From the NCBI GenBank assembly GCA_965227805.1, contig CBDDGJ010000003.1, positions 620,001 through 684,000 on the forward strand: a stretch of 64,000 bases of DNA, given 5' to 3'. The stretch is from CBDDGJ01 sp965227805 (GTDB taxonomy: Bacteria; Pseudomonadota; Alphaproteobacteria; RS24). The translations under genes were made by a program, and so were the position numbers. Position 1 is the stretch's first letter. Each line of letters starts with the position of its first letter. Positions 49,642 through 60,004 of this stretch are shown here, in pieces. The notes beneath the pieces are model-generated. The model saw only the letters and a list, made by a program, of their open reading frames with translations, had not been told where the DNA came from and ran no database searches.

Positions 49642-52600
49642 CTACTCCACAACTATTTTTACAGTTGAACCATTAGGCAAATTTTTACATTGGGCGCCAA
49701 TGCAAGCACCAGCCCCTCTATTGTCTGATGGATTTATGTATCTTACGCTCGCACCAGTTCCGCCTTCCTCAAACATAGCAGGCGGATACTCATCCCTATC
49801 AACCCCAGGCTGAGTTTCAACATCTCTTAAACTATTACGCCGATTCAAAGCTGCCCCTTCTCGATTAACAGTCAATGTAGACGGATGACCAGCCGCCTGT
49901 GCATCTTCAATATGTTGAGCAGACTCTGGATATTTATCTTTAGGAATCGTTACCGTTGTAGTCTCGCTCTCTGACAATTTGCCGGTATTAGGTGTTTTGG
50001 TTAGGATTTTTGCACTGGCGCCAGGTATAAAGAGGCTACCAACCCCAACAGCACCCTTAAGACGATTTTGTGTTTCCTCATCAAGCTCGTTCCAGTTACC
50101 AGAAACAACATTACCCGTAGCGTCATCTACATAGCTAAAAGTGGCATCAACCGCATCGGCTGCTTCCGATAAAGTTCCTAATACAGCACCGGTTGCTTCA
50201 GGGTGATGTTCCATACCATAGTTCACACCCGCTTCAACCGCTTCGCCCACAGCAACACTAACTGTATCTTCCCCCGCACCAACTTTACCAAGTCCATCAA
50301 GCGGGTTACCATCACCTTCTGCTGTAAGATAAGCTGCAACCGCAACCATAGCAGCACCAACACATACACCACCACAAAGCGCATTATTTTCAGCTGCGGT
50401 TTTTGCGTTTGTTGTGCCTATGGCGATATCTTTAGCATCGGCGCCGGTGGCGGTGAGCACGGCTTGTGTTACAGTGCCCGCTAATTCAACGCCTTTGCTT
50501 TTCCAGGCGGCTGCTTCGGCAGCACTGATAGAACCGTCACCATCTATATCCGCCATATCTGTGTTTTCATTATAGAGCATGCCGACAACTTCACCTGTCA
50601 CCTGCCCCAAAGCACCTGTGCCGCAATCACCGCTCTGCAAGGCAGCAGACGCACAGCCCGTGAGTGCGTGCAAGCCAAGCTGCGTCGCCGTGCCAATGCC
50701 ATGCTCACCATCCGTCAACTCACCAACTTTCGCCTGCGTCCCTATCTCACGCGAAATCGCCTCATTCGCTGCTTCGGCGGTGTTTTTGAGCAGCGTATCC
50801 TCAAAATTATCCTGGAAGGCATCCCCAAAGTCGGACAAATTGCCGCCTTTACCGACCTCTACAAGCGCATTAACCGCTGTTTCCGTGACGCTATCAACAA
50901 CAACATCCGTCGCGCGGCCTAAAAAGTCATTCGAGGCTTTGGCGACCTTATCGCCAAGATCATTACCCAAAATATCCCCACGGCTTATGGCACGGCTCGT
51001 CATATTGCTTACCAGTCTGCTTTCAAAGCCATCGGTGAAATTATCACGCATATCGTTCCAATCGCCGCCTGATAAAATGGCATCTGTGCCTGCCTGGATG
51101 GCGCTTTGGGTGGTGACCTCTACCGCATAATGGCCGGCCTGGGACATGAAGGTGCTATTGGTTGCCCCCACCACGCTATCGGCTGTGCCAGCGGCCCAAT
51201 CAGCCGCACCGGCAGAAATCGCACCGGTAACCGCACTTGTGGCAATTTGTTGGAGCGTGTCTTTATCGGTCATGGTGTCCATGAAATCATTAAAGCTGCC
51301 GCCACTATTAAGCGCGGCATTGCTGCCCAAAACCGCAGCAGAAGATGCCGCAGCAGAAAGGGCAGACCCAGCAACACCCGCAGCAAGCCCGCCCGTGGCG
51401 GCGGTGGCGATAGCAGACACAATAAGCGCCCCCGCTTGGGTTAGGTTTTTGGAGCTTTCTGAATAACTGGTGTGCGTTTCTTCAACCCCTGTCCAGTTTA
51501 CGCGTTCATCGCCTGTGAGGTCTTGCATCCAGGAAAGGTTATCATTTGCAGCGACAATATCATCTACTTGGCCTTCAGCTTTTTGACGCTGTAGAGCCTC
51601 GCTTAAGGCAAGCGGCACAATAAGGCTTTGCAAACCGCCGCCTGATTGTGCGCCGCTTGAGCTTTTCGCTGTGGGGTCGAGATAATCTACATTGATGTTT
51701 TCTGTGTTAAAATTAACCTTGCCACCATTACCTGTTTGCATCTCGGTATAAACAAGGGTTTCATCATAGCTGCCGCTCCACCTATTGCCTTCTACTAATG
51801 CGTTGGACTTGGTTGTGGTTCTATCGACTTGTTTTATATCTTTGCCAACCAAAATATTCACACTACCTTCTTCCAACAAGGTGGTGAGGTTAATATCTTG
51901 CCCGGCATTCAGATTTGCAGCTTTAAGGTTGATATCTTTACCACTTGTAAAGCTTATGCCCGCGCCACTGGTGATAGTCGCCATTTGGTTGGTGATATCC
52001 AGAGTGGTTTCTGTAGTGGTTTTACGCCGGCCCCAACTTTTCTTCGTGGTTTTTTTACGCGTTTGCGACAACACTTCCTGCATTGCTGCAATCGTGATAT
52101 CACCGTTAAGTGTGCTTAAGCCAACCGCGCCCGTGGCGGTAAGGTCGCTGCCTAAAATCAATATATTCTGGTCCGCATGGATGGTCAAATCTTCCCCAGC
52201 TGTGATAGAGGAGCTGGCAAGCGTTTTTTGATATTCATTTACTTTCCAGCCGCCCCGCTTGCCGGAAAACTGCTCTTCTAGTGCAAGCGCTGTCACTGTA
52301 ACGGTATTGGCATCCATTAAAAGACTACCGCCGGCTGTGAGCTCTGCCCCTGCGACTGTGATACTATTTGCAGCTATTAAAGACATGCTCCCCGTCGCAC
52401 TGATTGACGCAACATCACCTAATGTATCAGTATAATTATTCCGCCCATTATATTCGCGGTCAATCTCGGTCTCATTGAGAATATCCTGCGCGATAATCGA
52501 CACGGTGCTGCCACTGATTTGTCCACCAAGATTATGCATCATGCCCCCAGCCGTGAGCAATAAGCCGCCTGTTGAAGTGAGGGCGGCATTATCATTCAAA

Positions 52601-55600
52601 ATATCGCCGCCAGCATTGACTTCTATATAGGCCGCATCCAGGTCGACCATATTCGTGAAATCGGTGCCGACATTAAAGACGGCTGCATTTGCAACTTCAA
52701 GATGCCCTTCATGGGTGAACTCCTCCACAGTGGTGATGAACATATTGCCATCACTCACCAGGCTATCAGAGCTGGTGGTGGTATAGCTATCGGCTGTGAT
52801 GCTGACATTTTCCTGCCCGTAAATCGAAGTGGCAAAGCCAATCTCGCGTGCATCAGCCAGATAAACCCGAGGCACCAGCACCTCTTCGCCATTAACCTGC
52901 TGCTTTTCAAGCCAGATAATATCCTCTTGTAACGCGGCGACTTGTTCCGCCGAAAGACTAACGCCCGGTGTGAGCTCTAAACTTTGCTGGGCGGCATAGG
53001 CATTATCATAAAGCGTTTTAATCATGGCCTGCTCATTCGCGCTATCGGCAGAAACAGTGTGACGACCCGTTAGCTCCTGAACCTGTGCCCGAATGAGGCG
53101 CGTTTCCGCAAAGCTATCGCCCAAACGACGCAGGCTTTCATTGCCGTCATGATTATATTTCTCAATGAAATAATCCGACCCGTAATAGGTAGATGCATCC
53201 AAAAACTCTATGCGGGTTTCAATCTGATAAGGTGTATCACCCTCAGGGCGGGTTTTGAACAGGCTACGCCGGGATAGCGCATCAATCGAATTGGTGAGCG
53301 CAGATAGGGAAACAGCTTTGCCCGGGGGTGCCGGTTCGTTATTTGTCGGAATATCAATATCGCTAAACAGACCATTTTGTGCAGGTGGAACAAAAACCGG
53401 AGGCTCCGGCACCTCCATATCATCTGCGGCCATATCTGCTGAATCTATATCATAATCATCCGATACTAGCGTTTGATTGTCTATATATGAAGCCTCGCTA
53501 TCACCTGCTATATCATCAGCCGCGCCAGCTAATTCGTCAGCATTAACCGAAGGGGTATCAGTGGCAGTATCTATATCAAGATGGGAAGCGCTGTCATCAC
53601 CCTCTATCTGTGTTGAGGGATCTTCTGAATCTACATCAACCCCATCTTTAAACATGGTCTCATCCACATCTGTATCAGGAATGCTACCATCCGTATCGCC
53701 CGCTATATCTGTCGAAGCATCTGATTTATCTATGGACTTTGTATTCGTCGTTACATTTAGCGGTTCAATACCTTCTGGCGTAACAACCTCCATATTTATA
53801 TTCGAACCAGTAACTGAGTGTATTGTTCCTGACTTATTGTCTTGACCAATAATCACATTCTTCGCCGATATAATCGCCGTAGTGCTATCCGAAGTTGAAA
53901 CTTTGGGCGTGGAAGAAGATGTGGTACCTACATATTTCTTTGAGCCGCACCATGTAGAAAAGCTGCGCAGGCTCATCCCACACTCTTCCACATAAAGTTT
54001 TGAATATGTGCGTGACCATTCTTGTAGTTCTGTACCACTTTGTTCAATCGCAACATTCGCACGCAATTGCCAACCTGCACTTAACGCACTATGATCATTC
54101 TTAATATAGCCTGCTTCTATAACTAAATGATTTCCCGAAATAATCTTCCCTGCTTCACCGGGGTTTATCGCATATTTTTCCCGATAATATGTTATATCAT
54201 CTTCCCAATAATATTTGTTATAACCTACTTGGGTCATATAATTATTACTAACATATTCTATATCTCGTAGTTTATGCTTAACCGGCTTGAGGCCAATATC
54301 ATTCACCACCTCATCGGCATAGAGATAAAGATTACCGGCTAATGTTTCAATCGTACTCGCCTGATTGATAATTGCATCAGCGCGGCTACGGCCACCATTT
54401 TTGCCTCTAATGGTTAATTCTTCATCACCAATAATATCCCCACCATTCTTATTGGTGAGTGTGCCATCCAGATGTAAATAGGCTGCCCCGTCGCTCCAAA
54501 ATACACCCTCATTAGTGATATTTTTATTTGTTGTTACACGAACTATGTGGCCAGACGTAATGAACCCCATCTCCTTATTATCCAAATTACCCGTGAGGTT
54601 AATCTTTACCTCTTTACCACCCCGCACATTAGCTTCAAACTCTTGAGATGTCCGCGTCACATTTTTGGTAGAACCTAAATCTTCCGTGCTGGTGCTTGTT
54701 TTAGACCATGACCAGCCAGAGTCGTTTATTTTTTGCTGATCGCCGCAATCAACAAAACAAAATGTATGCTTGGATTCAGTAGCTTTATTTTCTCTTACAT
54801 AATTACTTATGGTATAGTTTTCGACACGCTCGCCCTGATTGATGAATGAATTACCGGTAATCGATACAGTGCCACCCGCATAGAGGCTACTTTGCTTGTT
54901 TTCTAAAGTATTTGTTGCGTTTAAACTTAAATCTACCCCCGCTTTTATTATCGCCTCCACCGTATAATTCGCTTTTAAGCTTTCCCCAACCTCAGTGACA
55001 GTGCGCCAATATATATCCTCATTTATTTTTGAATAAACACAATATATCGTAGAAACATTAAGACAAAAAGAAGCTTCGTAGTGACTGGTTTTCTCATCAT
55101 ATATTTCTGTTTTCCCTTCAAGAGTTTTAGACGTTTTTGTAACGGAAAACTGTGTTCTTTTATTGCTAATATCATTGGCATAGATATCAATATTGCCCCC
55201 GGCTTCGATTGTGCCGGATGAATTTAGGAGGGTATTTATTTTGCCACCGTGGATGATAGTGCCGCCGTTTGGCGCATCCTGATTGGTTATTTTTTCGACT
55301 GTGATATTTTGGCCGGCAAAAATGCTGCCTTGACTATTGAAGAACTCGTCTTCCAGGTAAAAATGTGAAGAACCAGCACTTTGAACAGCACCATAATTTC
55401 TAAGAGTCCCACTCCCGGCATTACCATTTTTAAGATAAAAATGCATGTCGCCCGCAGAAGAAAGAACCGCACCATGATTGACAAGCCCCGCCGCCTTTAT
55501 TGTGAGCCCCCCTATACCGTTTAAGACTGAGCCTGCTTTAGTAGAAAGACCACCAAGATAGCTATTACCTTCCCCTTGAAGGGTGAGAACCCCGCCACTT

Positions 55601-58600
55601 TGTATTTTGGCATGGTTTTCGTAAGCACCACCAAGATTAAGGTTTAGATCAGCACTATTAATAATATAACTTTTATTGGTGAAATCATCGCTTATATTAA
55701 AATCAAGCACACCGCCCGCATAAATTAGCCCGCTATTATCCGGCATATTATCTACAGCATATCCCCCATAATTATAGAGAGACTTACCCGTAAGTGTTAG
55801 ATCACCGGCGGCTGAAACTGTGCCTGCGTTATTGGTAAAGCTATCAGCATCAACCGTAATATCACCCGTTCCAATGCTGCGAAGCTCTCCGCCCGCATTG
55901 GTAAAATCTGATGCATCAATCGTGATATCACTATCATAGGCATAAAGCTGTCCGCTATTCTCAAACCCATTTAGAACCGCATCACCAGAGCCCAAAGACA
56001 AACCACCATAAGACGCAGTAGCACCTGTATTGCTCAATGAACCAGCTTCAAGGCTTAAAACACTATCAGACGCAAGCGAGATCAAAGTGCCGCTTTGGGT
56101 GATATTACCACTAGACGCAATCGACAGGCCACCTTGTGATTGCACACGACCCGCAGTGGCAAAATCACCACCAGATATAATATCAAGACCAGAAGCCGCA
56201 AAAACCGAAGACGTGTCAAAAATAGAGAGGTCATCTGACGCGGTTAGACCAACACCACCACCTTGCGCGGTAAGCTGACCCGCAATGGATAAAGCTTCAC
56301 CCGAAAGATTAACCCCACCAGAAAGAATGGACTCGCCTGCTTCATCCACTATATTTTGTGTGGCAATAAACCCGCCTTCGGCAAGGCTAAGTGCACCATT
56401 TACAGCAATTACAACATCGCCATGACCAACCAGACGCGCCGCACCACCAAAGCTGTCAAAGCCATTTATATCAATGCCGCCCGCAACAGCCTGTATCAGA
56501 CCATCACCCGTCCAGGACCCAGCACCTGTAAAGCCAATATCACCATCAAATGAAGCAAGCGCACCATTATTATCAACATCACCCAATACGCTAATAGCAA
56601 CATCACCGGCGCCAATCAGCTGGCTCTCAGCATCACTAACAAAGCCAGCAGCATAAACCGAGACACCACCATCAATAGACTTAACCATGCCAGACTGGCT
56701 AAAGCCAGACAGATAAGCCGCATCACTGCCAAAGCCAATATCCCCTTGTGCCTGGATAACACCGCTATTCGTAACATCACCTGCCTGGGTAAGGGCAAAC
56801 CCTCCACTTGAGACAAGATAACCCGCATTGCTAAACACATCCCCCGCATAAGATAAGGCCATATTCCCGCCAGAGAGAATGAGGCTGTTTGCATCGTCGA
56901 CAATATTGCTAAACTCACGACCCGTAAGTGTTAGATCACCGGCGGCTGAAACTGTGCCTGCGTTATTGGTAAAGCTATCAGCATCAACCGTAATATCACC
57001 CGTTCCAATGCTACGCAGCTCACCGCCCGCATTGGTAAAACCTGATGCATGAATATCAACATCACTATCATAAGCATAAAGCTGACCGCTATTATCAAAC
57101 CCACTTAGCGCCGTATCACCAGAGCCCAAAGACAAACCACCATAAGACGCAATAGCACCTGTATTGCTCAATAAACCAGCTTCAAGGCTTAGCGCCGTGT
57201 CAGACGCAAGCGAGATCAAAGTCCCACTTTGGGTGATATTGCCACTAGACGCAATCGACAGGCCACCTTGTGATTGAACACTGCCTGCAGTGGCAAAATC
57301 ACCACCAGATATAATATCAAGACCAGAAGCCGCAAAAACCGAAGACGTAGTAGATAAAGAGAGGCCATCTAACGCGGTTAAACCAACACCACCCCCTTGC
57401 GCGGTAAGCTGCCCCGCAATGGATAAAACGTTACCCGAAAGATTAACCTCACCAGAAAGAATGGACTCGCCTGCTTCATCCACTATATTTTGTGTGGCAA
57501 TAAACCCGCCTTCGGCAAGGCTAAGTGCACCATTTACAGCAATTACAACATCGCCATGACCAACCAGACGCGCCGCACCACCAAAACTGTCAAAGCCATT
57601 TATGTCAATGCCGCCCGCACCAGCCTGTATCAGACCATCACCCGTCCAAGACCCAGCACCTGTAAAGCCAATATCACCCTCAAATGAAGCAAGCGCACCA
57701 TTATTATCAACATCACCCAATACGCTAATAGCAACATCACCGGCAGCAATTAGCTGGCTCTCAGCATCACCAACAAAGCCATCAGCATAAACCGAGACAC
57801 CACCATCAATAGACTTAATCATACCAGACTGGCTAAAGCCAGACAGATAAGCCGCATCACTACCAAAGCCAATATCACCTTGCGCCTGGATAACCCCGCT
57901 ATTCGTAACATCACCTGCCTGAATGAGGGTAAACCCTCCACTTGAGACAAGATAGCCCGCATTGCTAAACACATCCCCCGCAAAAGACAAAGCCATATCC
58001 CCGCCAGAGAGAATGAGGCTGTTTGCATCGTCGACAATATTGCTAAACTCACCACCCGTAAGTGTTAGATCACCGGCGGCTGAAACTGTGCCTGAGTTAT
58101 TGGTAAAGCGTTCCGCATCAACCGTAATATCACCCGTTCCAATGCTGCGCAGCTCTCCGCCCGCATTGGTAAAATCTGATGCATCAATCGTGATATCACT
58201 ATCATAAGCATAAAGCTGCCCGCTATTCTCAAACCCATTTAGAACCGCATCACCAGAGCCCAAAGACAAACCACCATAAGACGCAATCGCACCTGTGTTG
58301 GTGACTGTTCCTGTTTCAACAGATAAAGCATTATAAGCTAGAAGCGACATCGCATTATCCAAACTCGCATCACTTGTAATCTGCATATCCCCACCGGCAA
58401 TCATTGTGCCACTTACAAGTTTTATATCCCCCAAACCGCTTAAGCGAATATCCCGATAAGAGAGAATACGATTATTGTTTGCCTCAATCTGGTTTACCTC
58501 TAACACCATATCCCCGCGGGAAGACAGCCCATCACCACCATCAGCCGCATCGGCAGACCGTGATATATCTATCTTTTGCGCGGTTATATGTAGCTCATCG

Positions 58601-59883
58601 GCTGCATCAACTTGACCCGTTCCTGTGCTTTCAAGCTGGGTGGCAGAAATAGCAATGTCGCTTTGCGCATCGCGACCACCATCAGCAGCCATCCCTGAAA
58701 CAATTAAACTACCATCAGCAAGACGAACATCTGAACCGGCATCAAGGGAGACATCGGCTTGTGAAGCAAGTATGGCTGCTTGCCCTAACGTAATATCGGT
58801 TTGTGCATCAACAGCTACATCTTCTTGGGCATAAGCAACGTCATGAAACTCTACAGATGAAGCGTGAGACGCAACATCAAGCCCTTTTTGCGACTGCACC
58901 CGATTAAGAACAAGTTTGCCATCAGCACTTAACATCATGCCATCCGTTGTGCTCGCTACATCACCCCGAAGCCGAACGCCCGCGCCGGCTTGTGTGGAAA
59001 TCAGACGAATGCGCCCCGCATACATACCACCCAGAAGGCTGGAATCAATCGCATAAGAGGGCACATCTTCACCTGTTTGCGATTCATAAGGCGTAATTAG
59101 CCCTGTATTATACGCCCAAGCCATCGGCCCCGTTGCTATATCAAGCGACCCCTCACCAACATATAGCGGACCATCAATACGAACACGATGGGTTACAATA
59201 TTAAAAACATCTGCCTCAGAAAGATAAGCGCCCCGTTCACCAAATAAAATATCACCGCCGCGCACATTAAACCCATGTAAAGAGCCATCCGCGTTAAATT
59301 GCGGCACACCCGACGTCAATGTCACCTGCGGCGTATTGATAAAACCACACCCATTACAGGTTATGCCATAAGGGTTCGCCAGAATAAATTCCGCACTACG
59401 CCCATGTATCTCTGCTGCACCTTGCAAAAGCGAACGATTAGACGACGTAACTTCATTAAGAATGATACGTGCTGTTTCGTTATTGTTTAAATTGCGATTG
59501 CCCCCAATAAGCCCCCCTAAGCGAGACTGCGAAACCTCCGCCGTACTATTATTCAAAATAACGCCCGAAGGCCCAATATTAAACTGCTCATATTTATTAT
59601 GCGATACACCCGCAGAATTCGGCGCAACAATATCAACCATCGCAACACCATTGGGTGCCTGATATACCGTTGGGGCAACTGAACCCTGCGCCGCCTTAAT
59701 CTCAGCTGCTTGAACAGAAAAAGGATAAAACGCAAGAACAAAACTTAAAGCAACACTCAAAAAGCGCTGGGCAGCTCTTATAAAATAGGACATAAAAAAG
59801 GAGAGACGTAAAAAACGCTTGAAAAAACTTAGACTGTTTGTCTTGTATCTACGAAACAAAATATAACGACGCACAAAATGCAT
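49642..59883 (-). CDS. cdiA: CdiA-type contact-dependent inhibition protein with NucA/NucB-like DNase tip
   Basis: 3413 residues, TpsA partner of the CdiB next to it. GGGAGGAGA precedes ATG. In order: a long N-terminal signal (basic first 35 residues, then FLSVALSFVLAFYPFSVQA); a TPS haemagglutination domain at about 60-310 with NPYGITCNGCGFINT; filamentous repeats including 378-residue tandem copies at about 525-1370; an Asp-rich segment at about 2030-2190; further FHA repeats; a pretoxin region with AENN in place of VENN near 3165; and a toxin whose last 100 residues (KYPESAQHIEDAQAAGHP, DRDEYPPAMFEEGGTGASVR, NPSDNRGAGACIG) match NucA/NucB DNases. Confidence 0.93.
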   Translation of the reverse strand: MHFVRRYILFRRYKTNSLSFFKRFLRLSFFMSYFIRAAQRFLSVALSFVLAFYPFSVQAAEIKAAQGSVAPTVYQAPNGVAMVDIVAPNSAGVSHNKYEQFNIGPSGVILNNSTAEVSQSRLGGLIGGNRNLNNNETARIILNEVTSSNRSLLQGAAEIHGRSAEFILANPYGITCNGCGFINTPQVTLTSGVPQFNADGSLHGFNVRGGDILFGERGAYLSEADVFNIVTHRVRIDGPLYVGEGSLDIATGPMAWAYNTGLITPYESQTGEDVPSYAIDSSLLGGMYAGRIRLISTQAGAGVRLRGDVASTTDGMMLSADGKLVLNRVQSQKGLDVASHASSVEFHDVAYAQEDVAVDAQTDITLGQAAILASQADVSLDAGSDVRLADGSLIVSGMAADGGRDAQSDIAISATQLESTGTGQVDAADELHITAQKIDISRSADAADGGDGLSSRGDMVLEVNQIEANNNRILSYRDIRLSGLGDIKLVSGTMIAGGDMQITSDASLDNAMSLLAYNALSVETGTVTNTGAIASYGGLSLGSGDAVLNGFENSGQLYAYDSDITIDASDFTNAGGELRSIGTGDITVDAERFTNNSGTVSAAGDLTLTGGEFSNIVDDANSLILSGGDMALSFAGDVFSNAGYLVSSGGFTLIQAGDVTNSGVIQAQGDIGFGSDAAYLSGFSQSGMIKSIDGGVSVYADGFVGDAESQLIAAGDVAISVLGDVDNNGALASFEGDIGFTGAGSWTGDGLIQAGAGGIDINGFDSFGGAARLVGHGDVVIAVNGALSLAEGGFIATQNIVDEAGESILSGEVNLSGNVLSIAGQLTAQGGGVGLTALDGLSLSTTSSVFAASGLDIISGGDFATAGSVQSQGGLSIASSGNITQSGTLISLASDTALSLEAGLLSNTGAIASYGGLSLGSGDTALSGFDNSGQLYAYDSDVDIHASGFTNAGGELRSIGTGDITVDADSFTNNAGTVSAAGDLTLTGREFSNIVDDANSLILSGGNMALSYAGDVFSNAGYLVSSGGFALTQAGDVTNSGVIQAQGDIGFGSDAAYLSGFSQSGMVKSIDGGVSVYAAGFVSDAESQLIGAGDVAISVLGDVDNNGALASFDGDIGFTGAGSWTGDGLIQAVAGGIDINGFDSFGGAARLVGHGDVVIAVNGALSLAEGGFIATQNIVDEAGESILSGGVNLSGEALSIAGQLTAQGGGVGLTASDDLSIFDTSSVFAASGLDIISGGDFATAGRVQSQGGLSIASSGNITQSGTLISLASDSVLSLEAGSLSNTGATASYGGLSLGSGDAVLNGFENSGQLYAYDSDITIDASDFTNAGGELRSIGTGDITVDADSFTNNAGTVSAAGDLTLTGKSLYNYGGYAVDNMPDNSGLIYAGGVLDFNISDDFTNKSYIINSADLNLNLGGAYENHAKIQSGGVLTLQGEGNSYLGGLSTKAGSVLNGIGGLTIKAAGLVNHGAVLSSAGDMHFYLKNGNAGSGTLRNYGAVQSAGSSHFYLEDEFFNSQGSIFAGQNITVEKITNQDAPNGGTIIHGGKINTLLNSSGTIEAGGNIDIYANDISNKRTQFSVTKTSKTLEGKTEIYDEKTSHYEASFCLNVSTIYCVYSKINEDIYWRTVTEVGESLKANYTVEAIIKAGVDLSLNATNTLENKQSSLYAGGTVSITGNSFINQGERVENYTISNYVRENKATESKHTFCFVDCGDQQKINDSGWSWSKTSTSTEDLGSTKNVTRTSQEFEANVRGGKEVKINLTGNLDNKEMGFITSGHIVRVTTNKNITNEGVFWSDGAAYLHLDGTLTNKNGGDIIGDEELTIRGKNGGRSRADAIINQASTIETLAGNLYLYADEVVNDIGLKPVKHKLRDIEYVSNNYMTQVGYNKYYWEDDITYYREKYAINPGEAGKIISGNHLVIEAGYIKNDHSALSAGWQLRANVAIEQSGTELQEWSRTYSKLYVEECGMSLRSFSTWCGSKKYVGTTSSSTPKVSTSDSTTAIISAKNVIIGQDNKSGTIHSVTGSNINMEVVTPEGIEPLNVTTNTKSIDKSDASTDIAGDTDGSIPDTDVDETMFKDGVDVDSEDPSTQIEGDDSASHLDIDTATDTPSVNADELAGAADDIAGDSEASYIDNQTLVSDDYDIDSADMAADDMEVPEPPVFVPPAQNGLFSDIDIPTNNEPAPPGKAVSLSALTNSIDALSRRSLFKTRPEGDTPYQIETRIEFLDASTYYGSDYFIEKYNHDGNESLRRLGDSFAETRLIRAQVQELTGRHTVSADSANEQAMIKTLYDNAYAAQQSLELTPGVSLSAEQVAALQEDIIWLEKQQVNGEEVLVPRVYLADAREIGFATSIYGQENVSITADSYTTTSSDSLVSDGNMFITTVEEFTHEGHLEVANAAVFNVGTDFTNMVDLDAAYIEVNAGGDILNDNAALTSTGGLLLTAGGMMHNLGGQISGSTVSIIAQDILNETEIDREYNGRNNYTDTLGDVASISATGSMSLIAANSITVAGAELTAGGSLLMDANTVTVTALALEEQFSGKRGGWKVNEYQKTLASSSITAGEDLTIHADQNILILGSDLTATGAVGLSTLNGDITIAAMQEVLSQTRKKTTKKSWGRRKTTTETTLDITNQMATITSGAGISFTSGKDINLKAANLNAGQDINLTTLLEEGSVNILVGKDIKQVDRTTTKSNALVEGNRWSGSYDETLVYTEMQTGNGGKVNFNTENINVDYLDPTAKSSSGAQSGGGLQSLIVPLALSEALQRQKAEGQVDDIVAANDNLSWMQDLTGDERVNWTGVEETHTSYSESSKNLTQAGALIVSAIATAATGGLAAGVAGSALSAAASSAAVLGSNAALNSGGSFNDFMDTMTDKDTLQQIATSAVTGAISAGAADWAAGTADSVVGATNSTFMSQAGHYAVEVTTQSAIQAGTDAILSGGDWNDMRDNFTDGFESRLVSNMTSRAISRGDILGNDLGDKVAKASNDFLGRATDVVVDSVTETAVNALVEVGKGGNLSDFGDAFQDNFEDTLLKNTAEAANEAISREIGTQAKVGELTDGEHGIGTATQLGLHALTGCASAALQSGDCGTGALGQVTGEVVGMLYNENTDMADIDGDGSISAAEAAAWKSKGVELAGTVTQAVLTATGADAKDIAIGTTNAKTAAENNALCGGVCVGAAMVAVAAYLTAEGDGNPLDGLGKVGAGEDTVSVAVGEAVEAGVNYGMEHHPEATGAVLGTLSEAADAVDATFSYVDDATGNVVSGNWNELDEETQNRLKGAVGVGSLFIPGASAKILTKTPNTGKLSESETTTVTIPKDKYPESAQHIEDAQAAGHPSTLTVNREGAALNRRNSLRDVETQPGVDRDEYPPAMFEEGGTGASVRYINPSDNRGAGACIGAQCKNLPNGSTVKIVVE
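55780..58300 (-). repeat. 1134-bp tandem repeats inside cdiA
   Basis: The marker GTAAGTGTTAGATCACCGGC occurs at 55790, 56924 and 58058, and AGAATGGACTCGCCTGCTTC at 56324 and 57458: both give a period of exactly 1134 bp, or 378 codons. Two full copies and about 240 bp of a third are present, with scattered substitutions but no frame change. They encode filament (FHA-type) units, so copy number would change the length of the stalk. Confidence 0.93.
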
Positions 59884-60004
59884 GGTTCTCTCCTCCCATA
59901 TTTATGCAAATTTATCTTTTACATGCCTATTTCATATTCCTCTTTACAGATAAGATAATTTAATACCCTATTAGAATAATTGTAAAATGCAACCAAAAAA
60001 TCAA

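Noticed and set aside
50579..51466. Plus-strand frames of about 100-180 codons under cdiA
   Set aside because: Antisense to the repetitive cdiA coding region; they recur in each repeat copy because the DNA repeats.
55780..58300. CRISPR-like regular repeats
   Set aside because: The regularity is a 1134-bp coding repeat within cdiA; there are no short repeats with unique spacers anywhere in the window.
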